From Myxocyprinus asiaticus (lineage: Eukaryota; Chordata; Actinopteri; Cypriniformes; Catostomidae), in NCBI RefSeq assembly GCF_019703515.2, contig NC_059349.1:24772744-24836743 (forward strand): DNA of 64,000 nt, given 5' to 3'. Below are positions 22,343 to 33,304 of this stretch, piece after piece (positions within the stretch are counted from its first letter, which is position 1; each line of letters opens with the position of its first letter). The notes below the pieces were generated by a model. It saw nothing but the letters and a program-made list of their open reading frames with translations. It was not told where the DNA came from and searched no databases. Made by a program: the position numbers and the translations under genes.

Positions 22343-24692
22343 ACTTGTATTGCTCAAATGTCACTTTAAAACTCTTGAGACTTATTTTGTGTCATGACAT
22401 TATGTCACTGACAGTTTCTGGTTACTGGCTTATGTTTGTGCACAGCTGTCTGCACAAACCACACTGTGTAAGTGTATGTCTGCGTGTGTATGTTTGTGTG
22501 TGCGTGTATATCCCTTACAACCCATCTCTGTTTCACATCCAATTCCTGAATCAAAAAATAACAACTGTGACTGGATACTGTATATAATATAATAAAGAAG
22601 AAAGAAACACATACATTTCATTTGCTCCCATATCAGATGGATATTCTGATGTGTTTCTGAGTGGCAACATTGTTATCTTAAGAATCTATTTATACCTGAT
22701 CTAAAAAATTATTAAAATTACATTATTGTTAAAACCTAATGAAGTCATGTTGATTCAGAAATTTGATATAATATGTTTGACTTGACTAAAACAAGTTAGT
22801 TTAGACCACATGCACAGCAGCACATTTTTAAGTTACCTAACACATTTTTATTTTTTTTATTTTTTTTACACATTGCAATATATGTGGAAACATAATTTAA
22901 GACATACCATTACATTACAAATAATACATTTTTATAAACACTGCAATATGATTTAACATGTCAAAATCAACGTGATTACTAACGTTCCACCAACGAAAGT
23001 ATTTTTTAATAGTTAAGTCATGTAAAAATAGCTCCTTAAGTTAAAAATCACAAGTTACCATTTTTTACAGTGTACATTATCAGTAGCTGTAGCTTTACAA
23101 AATTTGGAATCAGAGCCCAGCACAGCACCCTATGCTTTTTAGCTAGAGATGAAATTTGTCATTGGTTCATTAGTTCTTATTAGAGAGACCGCTTTATCAG
23201 CCATCGCTCTCTACGGTGGGTCTTCATTCAGATGTATTCATAAAAGCCCTGAATAAGTCGACATAACTAAGCTAATTTGGTATTCTTGAAGTGATTTATC
23301 TTTTATTCTAAAGATATCTCACAGTGAGCAGACAATGAAAGTATGCATGAGGTGTGGGTTTAGTATTGATGTATTATAGCCAGTGTTTGAGTTACACTGA
23401 GCCGGGTGGGGGAGGTGGGTCATGGCCTCATCAGCAGTTTGTTCCACTGGGTTTCATTCCATCCTCTACAGTCTGATTTGACCTGACTCACATACATACA
23501 CACACAGTAAAATGAGCATACCGCACACAAACCCACATATACACAAACATCTGACCGCACTTTATACAGTTTTACACACACACACAAACAAATGAACGTG
23601 GTAAACACCACACACACACTCAACGCTTGAGCGCTCTAACACAATGACACAATGAGATTGATTCAGCCTCTTAAAGTGGGCACATCATCATTAAATTAAA
23701 TAATGTCACAGGGACTCATTGAAAATAGATTCTCTCTGGCATCCTCTCTTCATCATTCACAGTCTCAAACCAAATACACTCCAGTCCTCTCTGGGTGCTC
23801 TTCCTCATCTGAAACTGGAAAACCTTCTCAGTGGAGAACAAAATCTCTGAATTTCTGTGTAATGTTACAGTAAGTCAAATTTAGAAAGAATGCTAAATTA
23901 TTTAGTGCATTTCAACCATATTAAAAATACACTTCACAAAATCTTCTACAGAGGTCTAAGATATTAGATAGATGGATCATTCTGTTGTGCAGTACATTTT
24001 CATCTCCCCATCATAGGGATAAGGTGGGGGAAGATGCCCCCCTTAAAAACAATGTACATTTACTTTTAAATTGTAACTTATTTAGATTTAGTAAAGCATG
24101 TACAGGGTGATGATAGATCGTTCAATATATTATCTCTGGAAATAAACAGAAACATTTGCTAATTTACTTGTCATAGCACAAAATGTAAAATTATTAAAAG
24201 GGGCCATCATACCCCACTACTGGGGTTAAATTACCTCCTACCTGGGGCAAGAAGCCACCCCAAGATTGTCCCAGGTACCATCCGATTTTTACAGAATAAA
24301 AGGTAAGATGGTCAGTCTTACCCGTGGGGCATTATTCCCCATATTTCCTTATATGATTAAACCTACAATTTTATGATGGAATGGAAAATTTAAAGATGGA
24401 AATCATTTGAGTTATTTTTCTCTACTCACATTATCACAATACTGTAGGGGAGAATGTCACTACTTGGATATTTTTTGTATCATTTTGCCATGTCCCAGGG
24501 TACTATGCACTAACATTTAACATGAAAAACTAGCAATTTATTAAGAAATGTGTATTTCTTAATTTTTTTCTTTTTCTCATCAAAATGTTTCAAACAAAAT
24601 ATGTTTTCCTGGAAATATTGTTTTAATTGGTAATCATTTGATATACTTTTCATGTGTCCTCAAGTTCAGTTTCCTTACTGTTAGTCTTTTGC
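22343..24692. other. No gene recognised; microsatellites and unclassified repeats
   Basis: TG/CA-rich patches at 22478-22515 and 23498-23625. Region 24000-24480 repeats runs of GGGG/CCCC with GGGGCAT-type motifs and may be a decayed repeat. Nothing codes convincingly. Confidence 0.5.
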
Positions 24693-24701
24693 AAAATCTG
24701 G

Positions 24702-25003
24702 GGTGGTACAGTTTAGCATTACTGCCTTACAACAAGAAGGACCTGGGTTCAAGGCAGTGGTTAGCATTACGGCTTCATAGCAAGAAGGTCCTGGGTTCAA
24801 GTCCTGTCTCAACTGAACCTTTCTGTGTGGAGATTGCAAGTCCAAAACTTGCAGGTTAAGTGTATTGGAGAATCTAAATTGCCCTGTAGGTGTGAGTGAG
24901 CACCCCCTAGCCACTGGGGGTTGCATTGGTGCCAAGTCAAATATGTGGATCACAGATGGTCTGCTGTGGTGACCCATAACAGGAGCAGCCAGAAGAAGAT
25001 TCT
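24702..25003 (+). mobile_element. DANA-like tRNA-derived SINE with a duplicated tRNA head
   Basis: Starts with a tRNA-related region carrying a B-box-like CTGGGTTCAAG. The head unit (TTAGCATTACxGC, CAAGAAGGxCCTGGGTTCAA) is present twice (about 24712-24755 and 24758-24800). The body contains TTTCTGTGTGGAGATTGCA and the tail TGCTGTGGTGACCCATAAC, as in zebrafish DANA/HE1-type SINEs. A 9-bp target duplication AAAATCTGG flanks it (24693-24701 and 25004-25012). Confidence 0.8.
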
Positions 25004-25012
25004 AAAATCTGG

Positions 25013-25069
25013 CTCAAACTTAACTTCATGTTTACAGCCTCCTCTAACTTTTAGCAATGGTTAACTTTA

Positions 25070-25107
<38 letters not shown>

Positions 25108-25891
25108 GCCATTGTTTAAATAATCAAGTTATAATTAATAAAGTTTAAGTGCCTGAGCTTGACCAGAGCATTTTTCTGAATGTCACATTTAACCTTACAT
25201 AGATTACTTAACCTTACATACTTCCATAAATTACAGCAGACATATTCTTTTTTCTTCAATTTACAGAGCTCAAAAGGTACTGCACAACAGGAATTACCCA
25301 GATATTAGAGAACATTAATAGATAAGCTACCATTTGAGGAATAATTTACTGTAAGATATCAATGAGAAAACATGTTAAAACAACCTACAGACCAAACTTG
25401 TTAAGATACATTAAATTTTTCAAAACTCTATTCTCCACTTATTGTTCTACTCTGATGTTGCTATAGAAGGTAAGATGGTATGAGATATGGTAAAGTTTGT
25501 ACTTGGATCCATGAGCAAGCTGTAATAATTGATTATATCACTATGCGTAAGCAGAAAAAAATAAATATGTGATTTGTACAGTATATTGATTTTCACACTT
25601 CCATCTGGTATTTTTAACTATTACAATTCCATGACATTAGGATCCCCTTATTATCAGTCCCATATATAATCAAAATCTCATGAATCTGTAACATGGGTAA
25701 TATGTCCAACTACTATCAAAGTAGAGCAAATCTAAGCAAAATGTTCACAAGCCCAATCCAGGTAACAAGGATGTGAAACAGCAAATAGTAAGCACATGGA
25801 GAAGCAATTATACATAGAACAAGGAAAATCTTTAAGATGCAATAACACAAATACAAAAAATCATGAAGAACATAGGGACTGAAGAAGGTAA
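25013..25891. other. No gene; poly(T) tract
   Basis: A T run of about 35 at 25073-25106, otherwise unremarkable AT-rich DNA. Confidence 0.6.
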
Positions 25892-26469
25892 CTAATTAAC
25901 CATAACAAGGTACCAGTGTAACCAGTACCTGAAATCATGATCCCATACACTTGAGTTCATGGGCACAATGACCTCTGGTGTTGAACTTGTGATTTTACTA
26001 GCGGAAACGTGATGGACACCTCCACCCCCTAACTGCAGCTCCAGAAACCAATCTGGATCCTTATACCAAGACTTACCCCTAGGCCAAGGACTATCTGGGT
26101 GGTAACCATGAATGTTGTAGATTGGCAAAATCTGGGCCCCATAAGCACTCCTCTGGACTGTGGCTTTTCTACTATGGTCAGCTTGATGTGAATTTGTCTG
26201 TGGATGGACCAAAAATCCATCCAGGCATAAGAGGAATGTCTCACTGTAATGGCACTGACCAGTTGTAACAATGCTGGCAATGACAGGCAGACAATGATGA
26301 TGAAGTGTTGAACCCAAGTGCAGTTTATTACTTGAAGCATGGTAAATCCAGAAACATGAATCCAAACTGACTTCAAACTGATGTCATCACAATTTAGGGA
26401 AACAGGCATAACTCCGAATATGACAGTAAACCATAGCGGAGATGTAGCGACAATACCTATTTCTGTCAT
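25892..26469 (-). other. Two overlapping unrecognised minus-strand open frames
   Basis: Frame 1 (26365-25892, 157 codons) and frame 2 (26469-26029, 146 codons) overlap on the same strand. Frame 1 is rich in His, Trp and Cys; frame 2 has a hydrophobic segment (FIIIVCLSLPALLQLV, about residues 56-71). I do not recognise either. Both are longer than expected by chance in this AT-rich DNA, so one may be a decayed mobile-element ORF read across a frameshift. No start context, splice sites or neighbours support a host gene. Confidence 0.2.
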
Positions 26470-26739
26470 TTTTATCCATCATTTTTATCCATCCAAAGAC
26501 ACGCCAGCAAATTGTGCTGGGAATAAAAATTACTAATATTAGCCCATTCTATCACTGAAATGTTCATTCTATTTTTAAAATGTAAAACAATTTCTAGGGT
26601 AAATCCCAGGAATCCCCAAATAATAATAAATAGCTGTAATCAGCCACAAGGCCTCCTAATGTTCCATATGTTACACATGTAAAATAAAAATACAAATGTC
26701 TGTAAAATACCAAGCAGGTATTGATGCTGAGATTTCCAA

Positions 26740-27137
26740 ACTAGGGCTGAGTTACCGTAGCCTTTCTGTCAGCTTGAACCTGTCTGGCCATTCGCCGTTG
26801 ATCTCTCATTAATAAGGCTTTCTGTTTGCAGAACTGCTGCTCACTGGATGTTTTTTTTTTTTTTTTGGCAACAGAGTAAACTCTAGAGACTGTTGTGTGT
26901 GAAAATCCCAGGAGATCAGCAGTGACATAAATACTCATACCAGCCCGTCTGGCCCGTTGAAACGACTGAGATTAAATTTCTTCCCCATTCTGATGGTTGA
27001 TGTGAACATTAACTGAAGCTCCTGACCCGTATCTGGATGATTTTATGCATTGTACTGCTGTCACACGATTAGCTGATTAGATAATCACATGAATAAATAG
27101 GTTTACAGGTGTTCCTAATAAAGGGCTCAGTGAGTGT
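26740..27137 (-). mobile_element. Tc1-like transposon fragment, 5' end and transposase start
   Basis: On the minus strand the fragment starts at an inverted-repeat-type end (ACTCACTGAGCCCTTTATTA), followed by the usual leader. A transposase N-terminus (26938-26741) shows the helix-turn-helix pattern ADLLGFSHTTVSRVYS and then RRMARQVQADRKATVTQ, typical of one fish Tc1-like family. A T run of 16 bases (26848-26863) disturbs the middle. The element stops at about 26740, and the catalytic domain is absent. Confidence 0.8.
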
Positions 27138-27419
27138 ATATGAAAACAGCCATTTTTAGTATTTAGAAATATATGTTGTTGCATAATGTACAAGTATGTG
27201 ACTTTTTTTAATATAATTTATATTTTTACATATTTCAACTTTTTTAAATAATGTTGTGATATATCAGATTTCAGATCTGTATGAGTTTAACCTGAAAGCT
27301 ATGTAAATGTCAAATGGAACTGGAATATGAAAACTGAAATGGCACTCTTCATTTCAAAAGTCCACCACACGCCTGTGGCGTGCACTCAACCCTTAGTCTT
27401 AACGTAAAAGTAAATGTAT

Positions 27420-27545
27420 TATTTTTAAACGTATACATTTATTGATTTAGCAGATGCTTCTCTCCAAAGCAACTTGCAGTGCCAGAACCAAACCTGTGAC
27501 CTTGGCACTTTTAGCAGCATGTTGAGCTACAGAAATTCACATTAC
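27420..27545 (-). repeat. Degenerate tRNA-derived repeat
   Basis: Contains GCAGATGCTTCTCTCCAAAG followed by a tRNA-like block (AACCAAACCTGTGACCTTGG, then GTTGAGCTACAG), the pattern of a common fish repeat with a tRNA head in reverse orientation. Confidence 0.5.
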
Positions 27546-28717
27546 ACACAAAAATGGCAAGACTTTCTAAAAATCACAAGGTCCAATCTCACTGGCTGGT
27601 TCACACAATTTCAGGGAGTCAGAGTGTACAGGTTTTTGTTGGTCTGCTGGGAAACAATGTCTTACTTCACAATAAACTTACAAGGAGAACTAGTGCTTTT
27701 GCCAAATTTTCAAGCCATCAATTATTTCAAAGATATTCAGTGTTTTTTTTTTTTTTTTTTTTAGGCACGTAGTAGTTACGTTTGATATCCTTGAAGACCA
27801 CTGTATATTCTGCTTTTTTATCTAGATGTGTGTAAAATAATCAGTACTTATTACTTCTGGATATATGAAAATTCTGACCACAGATTCAACACACATTTTC
27901 CATTTATTTCTTTGTCTTTTCTGTACAGCCATTTGCGTAGACTGCTGTGCCGTTTTTTTTTTTTGTTTGTTTTTTTTTTTGTTTTTTTTTGAATGAGCTA
28001 TCTCTTTGGTGCACACTTGTCTATTATTGTGGTATCACTGATTTCAAATTTACCGCCCTTAAATGTCCCATAAAAAACCTGTGGAACTTTGTTTTCCAGT
28101 TGGTCATGTAAAATGACCAGGCAGTTGGTTATTTTTTGTCGGTCAGATGCACTCCTCTTGTCTAAGTGGGTCATCTTTCAGAATAAGCTGCAAAGTGGAC
28201 CAGACTTTATGCTGATAGTCAAATGTCTGACTTCTATGAGGCTACTCATCCCTGGACTCTCCCTGGCTGTTTGATGCTTGGTAATAGCTAGATTTGAGAC
28301 TGATGTAAGTACCGTATGTTGCCACTGCTAATTAAACATTGTGGTGGCATGACTTGAAGCGAGCATAACTAGCTACTTTCTCTAAAGGATAGCTTTCAAT
28401 CTAGCCTAAAATCTAGCTTTGTAGAGTAGATAGTAGCTTAGCTTGCTATTTTTGAGTAACTTGCCTAGCATTGCTACTAACTTATAACAATCCCAGGGGT
28501 GCCGTAATGGGAGGGAAAGGTTAGAATGATAAAAAAAGAAAAGATTTAAAACAGACATCTCGGAGATATACGTGTGCTATCTAGGAATCAACATTTAAAT
28601 ATAATCCAATATTTCCATTTAAAACCAACTAGTCATCTCATTAAAATGACATAATCAAACATTCTATTCATTCATAAAAAATGCATGTTAATTTATTGTA
28701 TAGTTATTTTGGTAACA
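27546..28717. other. No gene; T-rich tracts
   Basis: T runs at 27745-27762 and 27953-27990; small ORFs without features. Confidence 0.55.
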
Positions 28718-28896
28718 CTTTACAATAAGGTTCCATTTGTTAACATTAGTTCCCCATCTGTCACTCACTTGACGTTGTGTCGATGTAGTGACACTAGAGA
28801 TCACTCTTGGGAGCCCCAAACACCTCTGATGTTTTAAGAAAAAGCCAATGAAACTGGCGAGTGGAATTTGCATGCCACTCCTCCGGACATACAGCT

Positions 28897-28903
28897 ATAA
28901 AAG
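28897..28903 (+). promoter_or_regulatory. TATA box of DIRS copy B
   Basis: CTATAAAAGGAGCTGG lies about 145 bp inside the 5' border and 20 bp upstream of the gag-like ATG region, in the element's sense direction. Confidence 0.55.
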
Positions 28904-28924
28904 GAGCTGGTGAGCTTTTTAAAG

Positions 28925-29480
28925 ATGCCTTTCCAGTTATGTGCAGTTCCTGGTTGCGGTTGTTATCTGGGCTCCAGGCACGCTGAGACAGCGTTCATGG
29001 ATGGTTCATGTCCGCACTGCGAGAACGTGACCATGGCCATGTTGCAATTGCGGCTTTCCTTCCTAAGAGGGAAAGCCACTCCAGCCGCTCCCCGCCTCGG
29101 CTCTTCTGCCCGCGGGCCTTCAATTCGGGGACTTCAATGGAAGTAACTCCGCCGGCTGAATCCCCACGGACCTCCCATTCCCCAGCATGCTTGTGCGCCC
29201 CGGTTGAGTTCCGGGATGAGTCAGGCAAGCCAACAGCTTGGCCCCGGCGTAGAGCTCCCCGCAGGAAGTTGACGGCCCCCGTCTCATGGTCCGCAACCAA
29301 GAACCCTAGGAAGGCTTCGAAGCGCCCCTGAGACGGGCGACCTGGAGGTGAGGAGACTAGCACCACATTTGGAGGTGGTAGACAGACCACTCCATCCCCC
29401 AGTGGAGGGCCGGAGGGAGAATCCTTGGTTTCCTTTTTTGTTGAGTTCACCACATGCCCGAGGGGCTGCGGTACCCACAT
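28925..29480 (+). pseudogene. DIRS Gag-like ORF1 (copy B), frameshifted
   Basis: MPFQLCAVPGCGCYLGSRHA, then SCPHCENVTMAMLQLRLSF: paired Cys motifs near the N-terminus, as in copies C (39403) and D. These may bind zinc; the role of DIRS ORF1 as a nucleocapsid-like protein is by analogy with Gag. The frame closes at 29143, and similar coding continues in other frames to about 29450. Confidence 0.65.
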
Positions 29481-30256
29481 TTAAAAAAAAAGAGTACTTT
29501 CCTCACTCTCTGGGTCATACACTCGATGCCTTCAGCCGTCGTTGTTACGACAGCCGTGCACCGAGCATTCACGGCCCTCGTTCCCTCATGGGACCTCTCT
29601 GTGGTCCTGCTGGGCCTACAGAGAGCCCCTTTTGAGCCCTTAGAGTCAGTTTAGCTGAAAGCCCTCGCTTGAAAACGGCACTCCTGACTGCACTCACCTC
29701 CATCAAGAGGGTTGGGGACCTGCAAGCATTCTCTGTCAGCGATACGTGCCTAGAGTTTGGTCTGGCGTACTCTCACGTGATCCTGAGACCCCGGCCGGGC
29801 TATGTGCCCAAGGTTCCAACTACCCCCTTTAAAGATCAGGTGGTGAACCTGCAAGCGTTGCTCCGGGAGGAGGCAGACCCAGCCTTGTCATTGCTGAGTC
29901 CAGTATGCGCTTTGCGTATCTACTTGGACCACACGGAGAGCTTTAGATGCTCCGAGCAGCTCTTTGTCTGTTTCAGGGGACAGCAGAAGGGGAACGCTGT
30001 CTCCAAACAGAGGATTGCCGACTGGATTGTGGATGCCATCGTGTTGGCATACCAGGCCCAGGGTGCGCTGTCCCCTTTGGGACTACGAGCGCACTCTACC
30101 AGGAGCGTAACCTCCTCCTGGGCCTTGGTCAACAGCACCTCTCTAACAGACATCTGTAGAGCAGTGGGCTGGGAAACACCCAATGCCGTTACGAGATTTT
30201 ATCATCTCCGGGTTGAGCCAGTTTCCTCACGTGTGTTGGTAGGTACAAACAGGTAA
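29454..30256 (+). pseudogene. DIRS tyrosine recombinase (copy B), catalytic domain open
   Basis: The N-terminal part (29454-29654) ends VPSWDLSVVLLGLQRAPFEP before a stop. After a frame change, 29669-30256 is open for 195 codons and holds the whole catalytic domain: Arg14 (in TSIKRVGDL), His142 and Arg145 (in AHSTRS), Trp168 and the candidate nucleophile Tyr178 (in RFYHL). This order and spacing (R, HxxR, W, Y) is the active site of tyrosine recombinases, which in DIRS elements integrate a circular DNA. The early part of the N-terminal core-binding domain is missing, and the break before residue 1 makes the gene a pseudogene as it stands. Translation from an internal Met could still give a catalytic fragment. 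Confidence 0.85.
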
Positions 30257-31059
30257 GGATGCGGGCAGCTAGCCGGGTGTACCGCTGGCACACAAGCGTT
30301 TTTCCCCTTCCCCAGGGGAAGACGTGCGCTCTTTCATCCACGTGAATTCCCGGGATCTGTGAACCCTGGATTCCTCCCTCAGCACCTGTGGCAAGCAAAT
30401 TTGGTGGAGGAATTCGACGCCAGGCCCAGTACTTGTGTCAGTATGCCCTGTTTAGGTCAGCCCCTGCACTGGGATAGGTGCTCCATATGCATTGGTTCCC
30501 TGTCGGTAACCCCATATTATGTAATCTTCCACAGTATGGTCTCCCTGACGGTAGACCCGTGTCTCCCCTTGGGCAGAGTCCCCTCTTCCTCCGGTCGCCA
30601 TGTTTGTAGAGCTCTGTCCTCTCTGGGTAGGACCTACCATGGGGACTTCCTCCACATGCGATACTGCCAATAAAGAATCGGTAAGCCCATGTGACCTATT
30701 TCCACACAATTACCTCCCCTTCGGGCAGGGTGTTGTCTCCATGGTGTCTTTTTCCAAGGACACCTACCCCGATGTGAATACATTTGGCCCCAGCTGGAAT
30801 CAAGCGAGTTCTTTCTCTGGGAGAAGAAAGAAGAGAAAAGGCTGAACCAGCTGATGCGCCCTGTTCCCATTGTGGGCACGTCTGACCCCCCTTTTATGCT
30901 TTCGGGGGGCGAGGGTCCATACAACGTGCACGAGGCATTGGAAAGGTTAAGATGAGGCCAGTGCACTTGTTACTTGGCACACAATGGCCTGCCTGCACCT
31001 GCACCGCCAATCCACGTAACACAGTTCAGCTGGTTGTGGCGTTTCATATAGGGAACCCT

Positions 31060-31130
31060 AGTGTCACTACATCGACACAACATCGAGTGAGTGACAGATA
31101 GGGAATGTTTAGGTTACTGTCATAACCCCC
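31060..31130 (+). repeat. Internal complementary region of DIRS copy B
   Basis: GAGTGAGTGACAGATAGGGA (complement of the 5' end) runs into TTTAGGTTACTGTCATAACC (complement of the 3' end), so it reproduces the joined termini. Confidence 0.75.
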
Positions 31131-31472
31131 GTTCCCTGATGGAGGGAACGAGATGTTGTGTCCCTTCTGCCACAAAACTGAACTACCCGCTGTAATGGCT
31201 CGGCTCCTCAGCACAAACCTGAATGAGTGGTTGCACACCAGCTCCTTTTATACCCATATGTCCGGGGGAGTGGCATGCAAATTCCACTCGCCAATTTTCA
31301 CTGGCCTTTTCTTAAAACGGTGTTTGGGGCTTCCAAAAGTGACCCCTAGTGTCACTACATCGACACAACATCTCGTTCCCTCCATCAGGGAACAGGGGTT
31401 ATGACAGTAACCTAGACGTTAATCATTAGGTATCATGAACTAACGATTTACAATTTAATATTTATATCATTT

Positions 31473-31829
31473 TGTCATGTATTCCCTGTTTTTTTCTAGA
31501 CTTTTATGTTGAAATTGTTGTTTAGTTCCCCGTTCCTGTTTCCTGTGTTAGTTTTGTAGTCCTTTGTAGTTTTATTTCATGATTGGTTCTCCCTGATTGT
31601 TTCCCCAGGTGTTCCTCGTTCCCTGATTGTTTCCCCAGGTGTTCCTTGTTTTCCCTTGTCTATTTAAGCCCTTGTTCCCCCTGGTTAATTTGTCAGTCTT
31701 CACATGTATTGTCATGTTCTGTACCTGGTTCCCTGTGTTTTGTTTTTGTTTTATTCTGAGTTACCTTGTTCATCATTTGTTTACATTTAAAGCTGCATTT
31801 AGATCCTCCATCCTCGCCTGCCTCGTTAC
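31473..31829 (+). mobile_element. LTR of a retrotransposon (5' LTR of the Gag-like ORF)
   Basis: Starts TGTCATGTATTCCCTG and ends about CCTCGTTACA (TG...CA ends). It contains a CTATTTAAGCC promoter-like motif at 31660-31670 and a tandem pair TCCCTGATTGTTTCCCCAGG at 31588 and 31620. The Gag-like ATG follows 17 bp after the end. No 3' LTR partner was found before 34187. Confidence 0.6.
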
Positions 31830-31846
31830 AGAAAGACTGACCAAAA

Positions 31847-33304
31847 ATGGATCTAGCAGCTGTCAGAATTCTGCTCCTTAAGCAAGGGGACCGTCCAGTT
31901 GAGGATCACGTCTGTGAGTTTTTAGAGCAAGTGAATTTAGTGCACTATCCAGACCGCTCTCTGGTGGTTTTCTTCCGAACTGGTCTGAATAGTGCACTGA
32001 AGGAACTAATGCCTCCGGCTGATCCTCACTGGACACTCTACGAAAATGTGGAGAAGGCTCTGGAACTTTGTGGTTCCTTTCACACAATGGATTATGGCGG
32101 GAACCCCGGGCCAAAACCTGCATCTTCGGCTCCCTTGTCCAAGCCTTCCACGGCTCCTTGCTCCAAGTCAGCGCCCATGCCTGCCACGGCCAATGAGCCA
32201 GCGCCCACACCTGAGTCTGCTCCACGCCATGTCACAGCCACGTCTGAGTCTGCTCCATGCCATGTCACAGCCAAGCCTTCCACGACTCCTTGCTCCAAGC
32301 TTCTCGCAGCCCCTGTCTCGAAGCCTTCCATGGCCCCTGTCTCCAAGTTGAATGATCTGCCACTGATGTCGGTGCGTAGGGCCATGAAGACCCTACCTCA
32401 CAAATTGTCAATGCCTGCCACGGCCAGTGAGCCAGCGCCCACGCCTGCCATGGCCAATGAGCCAGCTCCCATGCCTGCGTTGCCAGTCTCCTCCGTCCCA
32501 GAGCCTGCGTTGCCAGCCTCGTCTGTCCCAGAGCCTGCGTTGCCGGCCTCGTCCGTCCCAGAGCCAGCGGTGCCAACTTTGGCCATCTGGAGGAGGAGGA
32601 GGAGGAGAAGAAAGGCTTCTGTTCCCAAGTCTCTTCCCGTGTACACGACCACGGAGGTCGTTTCCCAGTCTCCGCCCATGCCTACAGCCACGGAGGTTGT
32701 TTCCCAGTCTCCGCCCATGCCCACGACCACGGAGGTTGTTTCCCAGTCTCCGCCCATGCCCACGACCACGGAGGTCGTTTCCCAGTCTCCGACCATGCCC
32801 ACGACCCCAGAGGTCATTCCCGAGTCTCTGCCCATGCCCATGACCACAGAGGTCGTTCCTGAGTCTCCGCCAGTGTTCACGACCACAGAGGTCGTTCCCG
32901 AGTCTCTGCCTGTGCCCACGACCACAGAGGTCATTCCCAAGTCTCTGCCTGTGCCCACGACCACAGAGGTCATTCCCGAGTCTCTTTCCATGTTCACGAC
33001 CATGGAGGTCATTTCCCAGTCATCCAGGACTCTTTGTCTCGAGCCTCCCACGTCTCCGCCTTCCTTGGCTTCACCCCTCGAGCCTCCCACAGCTCTGACT
33101 TCCATGGCTTCGCCCCTCGAGCCTCTCCCGGCTCCGCCCACCTTCGTCAAGCCTCTCCCGGCTCTGCCCACAGAGTCTTCTGTGGCTCCGCCTGCTCCCC
33201 CAGAGACTATTGCTCCAGCGGCTCTACCTGCTCCCCCAGAGACTATTCCTCCAGCGGCTCCGCCCGCTCCCCCAGAGTCTATTCCTGTGTTAGAAAGCAC
33301 ATAA
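31847..33304 (+). CDS. Gag-like proline-rich protein from an LTR retroelement, uninterrupted ORF
   Basis: A 485-codon open frame starts MDLAAVRILLLKQGDRPVED. Residues ~15-85 (DHVCEFLEQVNLVHYPDRSL, FFRTGLNSALKELMP, ALELCGSF) resemble the capsid-like Gag region of fish Ty3/Gypsy-type elements. Residues ~90-230 are rich in Pro, Ala and Ser with short repeats (ATANEPAPTP-type, SSVPEPALPA). Residues ~262-390 contain about ten 13-residue repeats of the form TTTEVVPESLPVP, encoded by 39-bp units. The end is Pro-rich (APPETIPPAA). There is no protease, RT or integrase downstream and no second LTR. The frame is strikingly intact compared with every other element here. A repeat unit divisible by three keeps the frame open by default, so this alone does not prove selection. 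It could be the Gag of a truncated element or an exapted gag gene. Confidence 0.6.
   Translation: MDLAAVRILLLKQGDRPVEDHVCEFLEQVNLVHYPDRSLVVFFRTGLNSALKELMPPADPHWTLYENVEKALELCGSFHTMDYGGNPGPKPASSAPLSKPSTAPCSKSAPMPATANEPAPTPESAPRHVTATSESAPCHVTAKPSTTPCSKLLAAPVSKPSMAPVSKLNDLPLMSVRRAMKTLPHKLSMPATASEPAPTPAMANEPAPMPALPVSSVPEPALPASSVPEPALPASSVPEPAVPTLAIWRRRRRRRKASVPKSLPVYTTTEVVSQSPPMPTATEVVSQSPPMPTTTEVVSQSPPMPTTTEVVSQSPTMPTTPEVIPESLPMPMTTEVVPESPPVFTTTEVVPESLPVPTTTEVIPKSLPVPTTTEVIPESLSMFTTMEVISQSSRTLCLEPPTSPPSLASPLEPPTALTSMASPLEPLPAPPTFVKPLPALPTESSVAPPAPPETIAPAALPAPPETIPPAAPPAPPESIPVLEST
32630..33020 (+). repeat. 39-bp coding minisatellite
   Basis: About ten units with landmarks ACGACCACxGAGGTCxTTxC and AGTCTCxGCC spaced 39 bp apart, inside the Gag-like frame. 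Confidence 0.85.

Larger units (their letters stand above)
28752..31417 (+). mobile_element. DIRS retrotransposon copy B: complete ends, RT/RNase H deleted
   Basis: Flanked by GTT on both sides (28749-28751 and 31418-31420). Order: 5' terminal repeat with TATA (28752-28920), gag-like start (28925 on), recombinase (29454-30256), non-coding 3' region, internal complementary region (31060-31130) and 3' terminal repeat (to 31417). At 2.67 kb it is about half of copy C; the missing part is RT plus RNase H. Confidence 0.85.
28718..31472. repeat. Foldback repeat interrupted by DIRS copy B
   Basis: 28718-28751 (GTAACACTTTACAATAAGG to AACATTAGTT) and 31421-31472 (AATCATTAGGTATCATGAAC onwards) are the two sides of one repeat. 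The uninterrupted version is in the window at 53573-53840 (TTAGTTAATGCATTAGGTAT at about 53590). Confidence 0.75.

Noticed and set aside
32630..33020. Regular 39-bp spacing suggesting a CRISPR-like array
   Set aside because: No unique spacers between repeats, eukaryotic context and coding in frame; it is a coding minisatellite.
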